Part shown: positions 25,426 to 33,660 of the stretch, in pieces
How the letters are laid out: every line of letters starts with the position of its first letter
How positions within the stretch are numbered: position 1 is the first letter of the stretch
Assembly: GCF_010730055.1 (NCBI RefSeq)
Contig: NZ_AP022575.1
Span: 3,038,001-3,102,000 of the forward strand
Reading direction: 5' to 3'
Origin: Mycobacterium shinjukuense
GTDB taxonomy: Bacteria; Actinomycetota; Actinomycetes; Mycobacteriales; Mycobacteriaceae
DNA: 64,000 bases
Translations under genes and position numbers: made by a program
Notes under the pieces: model-generated
Seen by the model: the letters and a program-made list of their open reading frames with translations, nothing else
Told to the model about the DNA's origin: nothing
The model's database searches: none

Positions 25426-26286
25426 ATGGCCGAGCTGACACCGTACTACGAAGAATCACAAGCGGCATACGACATTTCGGACGAGTTCTTCGGTTTGTTC
25501 CTGGACCCAACCTGGGTCTACACCTGCGCCTACTTCGAGCGTGACGACATGACGCTCGAAGAGGCACAACTGGCCAAGATGGATCTGGCGTTGGACAAAT
25601 TGAACCTGCAACCGGGGATGACGTTGCTCGACGTGGGGTGCGGGTGGGGCGGGGCGGTGGTTCGCGCCGTAGAGAAATACGACGTCAACGTCATCGGCAT
25701 CACCTTGAGCCGCAATCACTACCAACGCAGCAAGGAGCGTCTGGCCGCGATCCCGACCACGCGGCGAGCCGAAGCGCGGCTGCAGGGCTGGGAAGAGTTT
25801 AACGAGAAGGTCGACCGGATCGTCAGCTTCGAGGCCTTCGATGCGTTCAAGAAGGAGCGGTATGCCGCGTTCTTCGAACGCTCCTACGAGATCCTTCCCG
25901 ACGATGGCCGCATGTTGTTGCATAGCTTGTTCACCTATGACCGCAGGTGGTTGCACGAGCAGGGGATTCCGCTGACAATGAGCGATCTTCGCTTCCTCAA
26001 GTTCCTGCGGGAGTCGATTTTCCCCGGTGGCGAACTGCCGTCCGAACCCGACATCGTCGACAACGCCCTCGCCGCCGGGTTTTCCCTGGAGCGGACCCAG
26101 GTGCTGCAGCAGCATTACGCACGCACCCTGGACATGTGGGCGGCCAATTTGGCGGCCGCACGGGAGCGGGCCATCGCCCTGCAGTCCGAAAAGGTCTACG
26201 ACAACTTCATGCACTACCTGACCGGATGTGCCGAGCGGTTCCGCCGCGGGCTCATCAACGTTGCCCAGTTCACCTTGACGAAGTGA
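25426..26286 (+). CDS. mmaA1: Mycolic acid methyltransferase MmaA1
   Basis: A 286-aa SAM-dependent methyltransferase of the cyclopropane synthase family. The SAM motif GCGWGG is at 71-76. The N-terminal YDISDEFFGLFLD and the C-terminal GLINVAQFTLTK are typical. Known MmaA1 forms trans double bonds with an allylic methyl in the mycolate chain, feeding keto/methoxy and trans-cyclopropane mycolates. An SD GGGAGG precedes ATG 25426. It is the first of four tandem paralogs; the gene symbol rests on order and sequence recall. Segment EAFDAFKKERY replaces the EAFEHFGHERY of its paralogs, as in MmaA1. Confidence 0.93.
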   Translation: MAELTPYYEESQAAYDISDEFFGLFLDPTWVYTCAYFERDDMTLEEAQLAKMDLALDKLNLQPGMTLLDVGCGWGGAVVRAVEKYDVNVIGITLSRNHYQRSKERLAAIPTTRRAEARLQGWEEFNEKVDRIVSFEAFDAFKKERYAAFFERSYEILPDDGRMLLHSLFTYDRRWLHEQGIPLTMSDLRFLKFLRESIFPGGELPSEPDIVDNALAAGFSLERTQVLQQHYARTLDMWAANLAAARERAIALQSEKVYDNFMHYLTGCAERFRRGLINVAQFTLTK

Positions 26287-26294
26287 GGCAGCAG

Positions 26295-27158
26295 ATGGCC
26301 AACGAGCTGACGCCGCATTTCGCGGACGTGCAGGCGCACTACGACTTGTCCGACGACTTCTTCCGGCTGTTCCTGGATCCGAGCCAGACCTACAGTTGCG
26401 CCTACTTCGAACGCGAGGACATGACGTTGGAAGAGGCCCAGATCGCCAAGATCGACCTGGCGCTGGGCAAGCTGGGCCTGCAACCGGGCATGACGCTGCT
26501 CGACGTCGGCTGCGGCTGGGGCGCCACCATGCGCCGCGCGATCGAAAAATACGACGTCAACGTCATCGGCCTGACGTTGTCGAAGAACCAGGCCGCCCAC
26601 GTCCAGACGCTGTTCGACCAGCTGGACAGTCCACGCACCACAAGGGTGCTGCTCAACGGCTGGGAACAATTCGACGAGCCGGTCGACCGGATCGTGTCGA
26701 TCGGCGCGTTCGAGCATTTCGGCCACGACCGCTACGCCGACTTCTTCGCGCTGGCCCACAAGATCCTGCCGGCCGACGGCGTGCTGTTGCTGCACACCAT
26801 CACCGGCTTGACGGGACCGCAGGTCGCCGAGCGCGGGCTGCCGATGACCTTCGAGATGGCCCGGTTCATCAAGTTCATCGTCACCGAGATCTTCCCGGGT
26901 GGCCGGCTGCCGTCGATCGAGATGGTGCAGGAGCAGTCCGCGAAGGCGGGTTTCACGCTGACCCGCCGCCAGTCGCTGCAGCCGCACTACGCCAAGACGC
27001 TCGACTTGTGGGCCGCGGCGCTGCAGGCGCACCAGGAGGAGGCCATCAGGATTCAATCCGAAGAGGTCTACCAGCGCTACCTGAAGTACCTGACCGGCTG
27101 CGCCAAGATGTTCCGGGTCGGCTACATCGACGTCAACCAATTCACCCTGGCCAAGTAA
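26295..27158 (+). CDS. mmaA2: Mycolic acid cyclopropane synthase MmaA2
   Basis: A 287-aa SAM-dependent cyclopropane synthase paralog. SAM motif GCGWG is at 72-76, with GAFEHFGHDRY, FIKFIVTEIFPGG and C-terminal GYIDVNQFTLAK. Characterised MmaA2 makes the distal cis-cyclopropane of alpha-mycolates and the proximal one of methoxymycolates. It starts 8 bp after the mmaA1 stop, so the two are co-transcribed. Length and start match the family. Nothing appears damaged. Confidence 0.94.
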   Translation: MANELTPHFADVQAHYDLSDDFFRLFLDPSQTYSCAYFEREDMTLEEAQIAKIDLALGKLGLQPGMTLLDVGCGWGATMRRAIEKYDVNVIGLTLSKNQAAHVQTLFDQLDSPRTTRVLLNGWEQFDEPVDRIVSIGAFEHFGHDRYADFFALAHKILPADGVLLLHTITGLTGPQVAERGLPMTFEMARFIKFIVTEIFPGGRLPSIEMVQEQSAKAGFTLTRRQSLQPHYAKTLDLWAAALQAHQEEAIRIQSEEVYQRYLKYLTGCAKMFRVGYIDVNQFTLAK

Positions 27159-27231
27159 CCGATCGCCGGCCCGGCGTGTAGGGTGCCGGGGATGGCTACC
27201 TCGCGGAGGTGCCCGGGCATCGGGAGAACAC

Positions 27232-27679
27232 ATGTCTGACATATCAGCGGGGCGCCACGCACGTGCGGTCTAACGTCGACGACGTCCAGGCTCATTACGA
27301 CCTGTCCGACGAGTTCTTCGCGCTGTTCCAGGATCCGACTCGCACCTACAGCTGCGCGTATTTCGAACGCGACGACATGACCTTGCACCAGGCGCAGCTG
27401 GCCAAGCTCGACCTGACGCTGGACAAACTGGGGCTGCGGCCGGGGATGACCCTGCTCGACATCGGTTGCGGTTGGGGCTCAACGATGAGGCGCGCGATCG
27501 AGCGTTACGACGTCAACGTCATCGGGCTGACGCTGTCCAAGAACCAGCACGCCTACTGCCAGCGGGTGCTCGACGACGTCGATACCAGCCGCTGCCACCG
27601 GGTGCTGCTGCGCGATTGGGCGGAGTTCAGCGAGCCGGTGGACCGCATCGTCGTCATCGAAGCCTTGGAGCACTTCGGT
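27232..27679 (+). pseudogene. mmaA3: mmaA3, 5' fragment (frameshifted)
   Basis: N-terminal half of the methoxymycolic acid synthase gene. From the natural start ATG 27232 (GGGAGA upstream) the frame reads MSDISAG then hits TAA after RHARAV. Removing one G from the GGGG run at 27249-27252 restores MSDISAGATHVRSNVDDVQ, which has the length and pattern of known MmaA3. After that the frame is good through GCGWGS and ends at EALEHFG, where the insertion sequence begins. A GTG at 27263 could restart translation after the frameshift, but the insertion still removes the C-terminal half. Confidence 0.88.
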
Positions 27680-27711
27680 TCGGAACATGTCAAGGCCGGT
27701 GAGACAGTTTC

Positions 27712-28720
27712 TTACGCGGATTTGATGAGTGCTTCGGGGGTTGGTTGGTTGATCCAGGCAACGGTAGGCAGTTTCGGTGGGGTGGGCCGCTGGTGCCGGA
27801 ATCTGGCGGGGTTGGCGGCGTAGGCGGCGTCCAGCGTGGCGGCGCGTTGGGCCTGGATCTCGGTGGCGGTGCCGTAGTGCACTGACGCGGCCGTGTGCAG
27901 GCCGATCCCGGAATGGCGATGCACGTGGTTGTAGTAGTCGAAGAACACGGTACAGAAGGCGCGGGCGTCTTCGATGGAGCCGAACCGGCCGGGGAAGGCG
28001 GGGCAGTATTTGAGGGTCTTGAAGTTGGCCTCCGAGTAGGGGTTGTCGTTGGACACGTGCGGGCGGGAGTGGCTGCGGTCCACGCCCAGGTCGACCAGCA
28101 GTTGGGCGACCGGCTTGGAGGTCATCGAGGTGCCCCGGTCGGCGTGCAGGGTCAGCTGGTCGGGTTCGATGTCGTGGGTGGCCAGTGTGGCGTCGATGAA
28201 CTCCTTGGCGAGTTCGCCGGTCTCGGTGGCGGTGACGGTCCAGCCGACGACATAGCGAGTAGATGTCGATGATCACGTACAGCTGGTAGTAGATACCACG
28301 TTGCGGCCCTTGTAGTTTGGTGATGTCCCACGACCACACTTGGTTCGGTGCGGTGGCGATCAGCTCGGGTTTCTTCTTCGCCGGGTGGGTGCGTTGGCGG
28401 CGCCGCTCGCGGTTCTCCCCGGCGATCGCCAGCAGCCGGTACATCGTGCGGATCGAGCACAAGTAGATGCCGTCGTCGAGCAGCCGCGCCCACACCTGCG
28501 CCGGCGCCAGGTCGCAGTACTCGGGCGAGCGCAGCACCGACAGCACGTGTTGGCGTTCGGCCTCGGATAACTTGTTCGCCGGTTCCGGTCGCGGCGGCGC
28601 AGCTGGACGGGGCTTGGGATTGCGGCGGCGGTACACGGTGGCCCGCGACGCGCCGAGCAGCGCACACGCCCGCTTCGTGCTGGTCGCCGCCGCCAGATTG
28701 GGCAGGTGCTCGTCGATCAC
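27712..28720 (-). pseudogene. IS3 transposase OrfB, frameshifted
   Basis: Catalytic subunit of the IS3 element. The N-terminal part runs AVIDEHLPNLAAA to YQLYVIIDIYS and holds the first catalytic Asp (WSWDITKLQGP). The frame then breaks near 28255, where two bases appear to be missing before the expected RYVVGW. In the other frame it continues with LTLHADRGTSM (second Asp) and PYSEANFKTLKY (Glu), ending at 27712. So the DDE triad is split over two frames. The copy is probably inactive unless the break is a sequencing error. Confidence 0.83.
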
Positions 28721-29154
28721 GGCTTGGACTTCGGATCGGAGTCCGCGCTCTCGGAGAGCATCTCCAAGAGCGCGTGCGCTTTTCCCGTGATCTCCAAGGC
28801 CAACTTGGTGCGTTCCAGCTCGGCTTCGAGCAGCTCGTTGCGCCGCCGCAGCTTCTCCAACTCGATCTGTTCGGCCGTGCGTTTCGGTTTCTTCCCTCTG
28901 GGCGCCAGGCCTTTCCGGGCGCCGGCGTCGCGGGCCTTGCGCCATTCGGCGATGTGCGAGCTGTACAGGCCCTCTCGCCGCAGCAACGCGCCGCGCCGCT
29001 CCGAGCCAGCCGGTAACGCGTCGTACTCGTCGAGAATGCGGGCCTTGTACTCGGCGGTGAACGTGCGCCGCCGTGCCCGGGCGCCCGGATCCCGCGTGCC
29101 CTCCACCACGCCAGTATCGGCGCGACTGTCCAAAGATGCGATCGTCATAGTCAC
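28717..29154 (-). CDS. IS3 transposase OrfA (HTH subunit)
   Basis: A 145-aa OrfA with an N-terminal helix-turn-helix (RRRTFTAEYKARILDEYDAL, GLYSSHIAEWRKARD) and a C-terminal leucine-zipper-like coiled coil (LEKLRRRNELLEAELERTK). Intact OrfA binds the IS ends, and the active OrfAB fusion is made by programmed frameshifting near the OrfA end. Here OrfB is broken, so OrfA alone would at most act as a regulator. Confidence 0.85.
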   Translation of the reverse strand: MTMTIASLDSRADTGVVEGTRDPGARARRRTFTAEYKARILDEYDALPAGSERRGALLRREGLYSSHIAEWRKARDAGARKGLAPRGKKPKRTAEQIELEKLRRRNELLEAELERTKLALEITGKAHALLEMLSESADSDPKSKP

Positions 29155-29230
29155 GTGGAATAGTGATCCTGTCTCGCCCTGCAGCGATGATCGGCTACTG
29201 CCGCTGTCTCACCTAACCCTGGCACACAGG

Positions 29231-29668
29231 GGTTTCGAACGCTACGACGATTTCTTCAGGTTCGCCTACCACGCCTTGCCCACGGACGGCGTGATGCTGT
29301 TGCACGCGGTCACGGCCTTGCATGTCAAGCAGGTCATTGAGCGCGGCATCCCGTTGACCATGGAGATGGCCAAGTTCATCAGGTTCATCGTGACCGAGAT
29401 CTTCCCGGGCGGGCGGCTACCGATGATCGAGACCGTCGACGAACACTCCACCAAGGAGGGTTTCACGCTGACCGGGGTCCAATCGCTGCAACCGCATTTC
29501 GCCCGGACCCTTGACCTCTGGGCCGAGGCCTTGGCAGCGCACAAGGATGAGGCCGTCACGATTCAGTCCGAGGAGGTCTACCAGCGCTACATGAGGTACC
29601 TGACCGGCTGCGCCAAGGCATTCCGGATGGGCTATATCGACTGCAACCAGTTCACGCTGGCGAAGTAG
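29231..29668 (+). pseudogene. mmaA3: mmaA3, 3' fragment
   Basis: C-terminal half of MmaA3, resuming at GFERYDDFF and running through FIRFIVTEIFPGGRLP to GYIDCNQFTLAK and the stop. The frame is clean, with no further damage visible. It lacks the SAM-binding half and a start site, so it is not functional alone. MmaA3 normally O-methylates the hydroxymycolate made by MmaA4 to give methoxymycolates (family knowledge). mmaA4 starts 71 bp downstream with its own ATG. Confidence 0.9.
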
Positions 29669-29739
29669 GCTGCCGATAAGCCAAAACGTGCGCGCGTGCG
29701 TATGAGCGGCACACACCAATCCAGGAGACCAGGACGACG

Positions 29740-30636
29740 ATGGCCGACAAGCCGACCACCCCGACGAAGACGCGGACGCGTTCCGAAGACATCCAGGCGC
29801 ACTACGACGTGTCCGACGATTTCTTCGCCCTGTTCCAGGATCCGACCCGGACCTACAGTTGCGCCTACTTCGAGCCTCCCGAACTCACCCTCGAAGAGGC
29901 CCAGTACGCCAAGATCGACCTCAACCTGGACAAGCTGGACCTCAAGCCCGGTATGACGCTGCTGGACATCGGCTGCGGTTGGGGAACCACGATGAGGCGC
30001 GCGGTCGAGCGGTTCGACGTCAACGTCATAGGCCTGACCCTGTCCAGGAACCAGCACGCCCGCTGCGAGCAGGTGCTGGGCTCGATCGACACCGACCGCT
30101 CACGTCGGGTGTTGTTGCAGGGTTGGGAAGATTTCGCCGAGCCCGTCGACCGGATCGTGTCCATCGAAGCCTTCGAGCACTTCGGGCACGAGAACTACGA
30201 CGACTTTTTCAAGCGGTGTTTTAATGTGATGCCCGAGGACGGCCGGATGACCGTTCAAAGCAGCGTCAGCTACCACCCCTACGAGATGGCCGCGCGCGGA
30301 AAAAAGCTGACGTTCGAGACCGCGCGCTTCATCAAGTTCATCGTCACCGAGATCTTCCCGGGCGGTCGGCTGCCGTCCACCGAGATGATGGTCGAACACG
30401 GCCAGAAGGCCGGTTTCGTTGTCCCCGAACCCCTTTCGCTGCGTCCGCACTACATCAAGACGCTGCGGATCTGGGGTGACACGCTGGAGTCCAACAAGGA
30501 CAAGGCCATCGAAGTCACCTCCGAAGAGGTCTACAACCGCTACATCAAGTATTTGCGCGGCTGCGAACACTACTTCACCGACGAGATGCTCGACTGCAGC
30601 CTGGTGACCTACCTGAAACCGGGTGCCGCGGCCTAA
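29740..30636 (+). CDS. mmaA4: Hydroxymycolate synthase MmaA4 (Hma)
   Basis: A 298-aa SAM-dependent methyltransferase. SAM motif GCGWG is at 78-82. The MmaA4-type insertion YFEPPELTLEEAQ replaces ERDDMTL, and the C-terminus is DCSLVTYLKPGAAA. Known MmaA4 adds a methyl and hydroxyl at the distal position and is the branch point to keto- and methoxymycolates. With mmaA3 lost, its hydroxymycolate product can go only to the keto branch (inference). It is last of the mmaA array, followed directly by a strong bidirectional terminator. Confidence 0.95.
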   Translation: MADKPTTPTKTRTRSEDIQAHYDVSDDFFALFQDPTRTYSCAYFEPPELTLEEAQYAKIDLNLDKLDLKPGMTLLDIGCGWGTTMRRAVERFDVNVIGLTLSRNQHARCEQVLGSIDTDRSRRVLLQGWEDFAEPVDRIVSIEAFEHFGHENYDDFFKRCFNVMPEDGRMTVQSSVSYHPYEMAARGKKLTFETARFIKFIVTEIFPGGRLPSTEMMVEHGQKAGFVVPEPLSLRPHYIKTLRIWGDTLESNKDKAIEVTSEEVYNRYIKYLRGCEHYFTDEMLDCSLVTYLKPGAAA

Positions 30637-30638
30637 GC

Positions 30639-30704
30639 CCGGCGAGCAGACGCATAAGCCCCCGACACGCCGGGCGTGCGGGGGCTTTTGCGTCTGCTCG
30701 GCGG
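30639..30704. terminator. Bidirectional terminator mmaA4 / rplA
   Basis: A long hairpin with arms 30639-30664 and 30679-30704; 24 of 26 positions pair. It includes GCCCCCG / CGGGGGC followed by TTTT on the plus strand. It lies between the convergent mmaA4 and rplA stop codons and can end transcription from both sides. Confidence 0.88.
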
Positions 30705-30705
30705 A

Positions 30706-31416
30706 TCAGGCCTCGGCGGTGAAGTTGCGGGTGATGGACGGGTCGACCGGGATGCCCGGGCCCGTCGTCGTCGACACGGTGATCTTCTTCAGGTAGCGGC
30801 CCTTCGACGCCGACGGCTTGAGCCGCAGCACCTCGTCCAGGGCGGCACCGTAGTTCTCCGCCAGCGACTTCGCGTCGAACGACGCCTTGCCGATGATCAG
30901 GTGTAGGTTGGCCTGCTTGTCCACCCGGAAGTTGATCTTGCCGCCCTTGATGTCGGCGACGGCCTTGGCCACGTCCGGGGTGACCGTGCCGGTCTTGGGG
31001 TTGGGCATCAGACCTCGCGGACCCAGCACCCGCGCGATCCGGCCCACCTTGGCCATCTGGTCGGGGGTGGCGATCGCGGCGTCGAACTCCAGCCAGCCGC
31101 CCTGGATCTTTTCGATCAGATCGTCACTGCCAACCACGTCGGCTCCCGCGGCGACGGCCGCGTCCGCCTTTTCACCGACCGCGAACACCACGACCCGGGC
31201 GGTCTTACCGGTGCCGTGGGGCAGGTTGACCGTGCCGCGGACCATCTGGTCGGCCTTGCGCGGGTCGACGCCAAGCCGGATCGCCACCTCGACGGTCGCG
31301 TCCTGCTTGGTCGACGACGTTTCCTTTGCCAGCCGGGCCGCCTGCAGCGGGGTGTACAGGTTGGTGCGGTCCACCTTCCCGGCGGCCGCGCGATATGCCT
31401 TGCTGTTCTTGCTCAT
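30706..31416 (-). CDS. rplA: 50S ribosomal protein uL1
   Basis: A 236-aa L1 stalk protein, starting MSKNSKAYRAAAGKVD at ATG 31416. Conserved L1 features are visible: TVEVAIRLGVDPRKADQM, LGPRGLMPNPKTGTV (~131-145) and IGKASF. L1 binds 23S rRNA at the E-site stalk and represses its own operon mRNA. It follows rplK by 64 bp on the minus strand in the usual secE-nusG-rplK-rplA order. The open frame beyond 31416 overlaps rplK and is not coding. Confidence 0.98.
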   Translation of the reverse strand: MSKNSKAYRAAAGKVDRTNLYTPLQAARLAKETSSTKQDATVEVAIRLGVDPRKADQMVRGTVNLPHGTGKTARVVVFAVGEKADAAVAAGADVVGSDDLIEKIQGGWLEFDAAIATPDQMAKVGRIARVLGPRGLMPNPKTGTVTPDVAKAVADIKGGKINFRVDKQANLHLIIGKASFDAKSLAENYGAALDEVLRLKPSASKGRYLKKITVSTTTGPGIPVDPSITRNFTAEA

Positions 31417-31480
31417 TCGACTATCCAATCTATGGGTTGTGGTGACAGACGGGCCGGAGCTGGCCCTCCCACGGGTACGA

Positions 31481-31912
31481 CTACTCGACGGTGATGCCCA
31501 TCGAGCGGGCGGTGCCGGCGATGATCTTGGCGGCAGCGTCGATGTCGTTGGCGTTGAGGTCAGCCTTTTTCGTCTCCGCGATCTCCCGGACCTGATCCCA
31601 GCTGACCTTGGCGATCTTGTTCTTGTGCGGCTCCGCGGAGCCCTTGGCCACACCCGCCGCCTTGAGCAGCAGCTTGGCAGCGGGCGGCGTCTTGAGCGTG
31701 AACGTGAAGCTGCGGTCCTCGTAGACGGTGATCTCCACCGGGATGACGTTGCCGCGCTGATTCTCCGTGGCGGCGTTGTACGCCTTGCAGAACTCCATGA
31801 TGTTGACGCCATGCTGGCCGAGCGCGGGGCCAACCGGGGGCGCAGGGTTGGCCTGCCCCGCCACGATCTGCAGTTTGATCAGCCCGGCGACCTTCTTCTT
31901 CTTCGCGGCCAT
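31481..31912 (-). CDS. rplK: 50S ribosomal protein uL11
   Basis: A 143-aa L11 protein at the GTPase-associated centre. The N-terminal domain has IKLQIVAGQANPAPPVGPAL and the proline-rich thiostrepton-site helix; the C-terminal RNA-binding domain has KTPPAAKLLLKAAGV and AAKIIAGTARSMGI. Start ATG 31912 and length are standard. It lies 57 bp downstream of nusG and upstream of rplA on the minus strand. Confidence 0.98.
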   Translation of the reverse strand: MAAKKKKVAGLIKLQIVAGQANPAPPVGPALGQHGVNIMEFCKAYNAATENQRGNVIPVEITVYEDRSFTFTLKTPPAAKLLLKAAGVAKGSAEPHKNKIAKVSWDQVREIAETKKADLNANDIDAAAKIIAGTARSMGITVE

Positions 31913-31969
31913 GGGGTGTCGATGTTCCTTCCTGGTTCGTGCGTTTCCGGCTGCCCGCGGGCAGGCCGG

Positions 31970-32686
31970 CTAGATCTTGGAAACCTGGCTAAAGGTCAGT
32001 TCCACCGGTGTTTCGCGGCCGAAGATGGACACCAGTACCTTGAGCTTCTGCTGTTCGGCGTTGACCTCGCTGATCGTGGCCGGCAGCGTGGCAAAGGGTC
32101 CGTCCATGACGGTGACCGATTCGCCGACCTCGTAGTCGACCTCGACAACCGGACGCTCCAGCCCGCCCGCCTCGGTGACGGCCGCGGTGCTGGCCGCGCC
32201 TTTGGCGGTCTTCTTCGACGCCCCGCGCGGCAGCAGAAACTTCACCACGTCGTCGAGCGCAAGTGGCGATGGGCGGGAGGTCGCGCCGACGAACCCGGTC
32301 ACCCCCGGCGTGTTACGCACCGCGGCCCAGGAGTCGTCGGTCAATTCCATACGCACCAGGATGTAGCCGGGCAGCACCTTGCGGTTGACCTGCTTGCGCT
32401 GGCCGTTCTTGATCTCGGTGACTTCTTCGGTGGGCACCTCCACCTGGAAGATGTAGTCACCGACGTCGAGGTTCTGCACCCGGGTCTCGAGGTTGGCTTT
32501 CACCTTGTTCTCGTACCCCGCGTAGGAGTGGATCACGTACCAGTCGCCGGGCTTGCTGCGCAGCTCGGCCTTGAGCGCGGCGGCCGGGTCGACCTCTTCC
32601 ACCGGGGCCGCCACCTGCTGGGGGGTGTTGGCCTTGTGCACGTCCACCGCTTCCCCCGCGGACGTGTCACCGTCGAAGGCAGTCAC
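31970..32686 (-). CDS. nusG: Transcription factor NusG
   Basis: A 238-aa transcription elongation and coupling factor. The NGN domain begins at KPGDWYVIHSYAGYE and contains PGYILVRME. The KOW domain is at the end (GESVTVMDGPFATLPATI). A ~45-residue acidic N-terminal extension is typical of actinobacteria. I chose the GTG at 32686 (VTAFDGDTSAGEAV) because AGAGGA lies upstream and the homologs begin there. The frame extends to 32707 (seven more residues). It lies 31 bp after the secE stop, so the two are co-transcribed. Confidence 0.96.
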   Translation of the reverse strand: MTAFDGDTSAGEAVDVHKANTPQQVAAPVEEVDPAAALKAELRSKPGDWYVIHSYAGYENKVKANLETRVQNLDVGDYIFQVEVPTEEVTEIKNGQRKQVNRKVLPGYILVRMELTDDSWAAVRNTPGVTGFVGATSRPSPLALDDVVKFLLPRGASKKTAKGAASTAAVTEAGGLERPVVEVDYEVGESVTVMDGPFATLPATISEVNAEQQKLKVLVSIFGRETPVELTFSQVSKI

Positions 32687-32717
32687 GGTTCTAGTCCTCT
32701 CTATCACTCTCGAAGCC

Positions 32718-33212
32718 TCAACCGAATACCCACATCACGAGCTTGGTCAGGCCCAAATCGGCGCCGGCAACCAACGCCACCATGAAGGCCAGGAATGCCA
32801 ACACCACCGATGTGTAGGTGAGCATCTGTTTGCGGTTCGGCCAGATCACCTTCCGCATTTCGGCCACGACCTGTTTCAGGTAGTTGTAGACGAACCCGAT
32901 TGGGTTGGCTGGGCGTGCGGCCCCCGCCTTCTTCGGCTTCTTAGGCTTGGCTTTCAGCGCCGCCTTGCCCTTCGACGACTTCGACACGTCCGTCGTGGCG
33001 ACGTCTTTCTTGGCGACCTCAACCGCTGTCGACGACTCCTGGTCGTCCATGTCTTCGGTCTCCGCCGCTCGTTGACGGGACCGCTTGCCGGTGGGACGTT
33101 GCGGCCGCATCACGGTCTTTGTCACCACGGCCGTTCGACCGCGTCCCCGGTTGTCCTGCATGTCGGCGCCGTCGCTTGCGGCGTCGACGTCTTCGTCGCC
33201 CTCGTCGCTCAC
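32718..33212 (-). CDS. secE: Preprotein translocase subunit SecE
   Basis: A 164-aa SecE with one C-terminal membrane segment (about 130-155, SVVLAFLAFMVALVAGADL) after the conserved amphipathic helix NPIGFVYNYLKQVVAEMRKV and WPNRKQM. The first ~100 residues are a long charged Lys/Ala-rich extension typical of mycobacteria. SecE joins SecY and SecG in the membrane channel. It heads the secE-nusG-rplK-rplA run, with tRNA-Trp upstream on the same strand. Confidence 0.95.
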   Translation of the reverse strand: MSDEGDEDVDAASDGADMQDNRGRGRTAVVTKTVMRPQRPTGKRSRQRAAETEDMDDQESSTAVEVAKKDVATTDVSKSSKGKAALKAKPKKPKKAGAARPANPIGFVYNYLKQVVAEMRKVIWPNRKQMLTYTSVVLAFLAFMVALVAGADLGLTKLVMWVFG

Positions 33213-33288
33213 CGCGTGCTCCTTTGTTCGCTAGCTATCCGCGAGCCGTCTCGCTCCTCATGGGCACACTCCCAGTGTCCACCATGGC

Positions 33289-33421
33289 ACGATACCGATG
33301 GGTCCGGATCCTCCACAGGCCGTGCCGGCCTGCATCGTCGCCCGACGATACCGATGGTTCCGGCGCTCCCCCGCAGAGCGGGAGGTACACCCACCTCAGG
33401 CCGTGCCGGCCCGCATCGTCC
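33289..33421. repeat. Interleaved imperfect direct repeats
   Basis: Between secE and tRNA-Trp two motifs are each present twice. ACGATACCGATGG(G/T)TCCGG starts at 33289 and 33345. CAGGCCGTGCCGGCC/TGCATCGTC starts near 33316 and 33397. The order A-B-A-B suggests a partly diverged tandem duplication. No coding frame is supported. It lies in the 5' untranslated region or promoter area of secE. Confidence 0.75.
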
Positions 33422-33429
33422 GCTTGCAG

Positions 33430-33502
<73 letters not shown>

Positions 33503-33660
33503 TCGCGGTTGGCGGGCCACCGCAAGCCAACCCGCGGCGCCGGGGCTTACATGACACGCGCGCCCCCGCTCGTTCGACTCACGGAAAGCGCGCTGACGTT
33601 GGAAAACCCCGAGTGTTGAGTGTACTCGATTCCACTCAAGCGCAGGAAATCCGATACTAA

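Larger units (their letters stand above)
27680..29230. mobile_element. IS3-family insertion sequence in mmaA3
   Basis: About 1.55 kb splitting mmaA3 between HFG and FERYDDFF. GGT (27677-27679) reappears at 29231-29233, which fits a 3-bp target duplication. GGTGAGACAG at 27698-27707 and its complement at 29204-29213 are part of imperfect terminal inverted repeats. The outer borders are set by where mmaA3 homology stops and may shift by a few bases. It carries orfA and orfB on the minus strand, opposite to mmaA3. Confidence 0.85.

Noticed and set aside
27209..27823. A complete short methyltransferase of 204 aa
   Set aside because: It is the frameshifted mmaA3 5' half fused to IS sequence; the C-terminal ~40 residues come from the insertion element and the start GTG lacks a proper SD.
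28706..29668. A 320-aa methyltransferase with a novel N-terminus
   Set aside because: The N-terminal ~170 codons are antisense to IS OrfA; only the part after 29231 is mmaA3.
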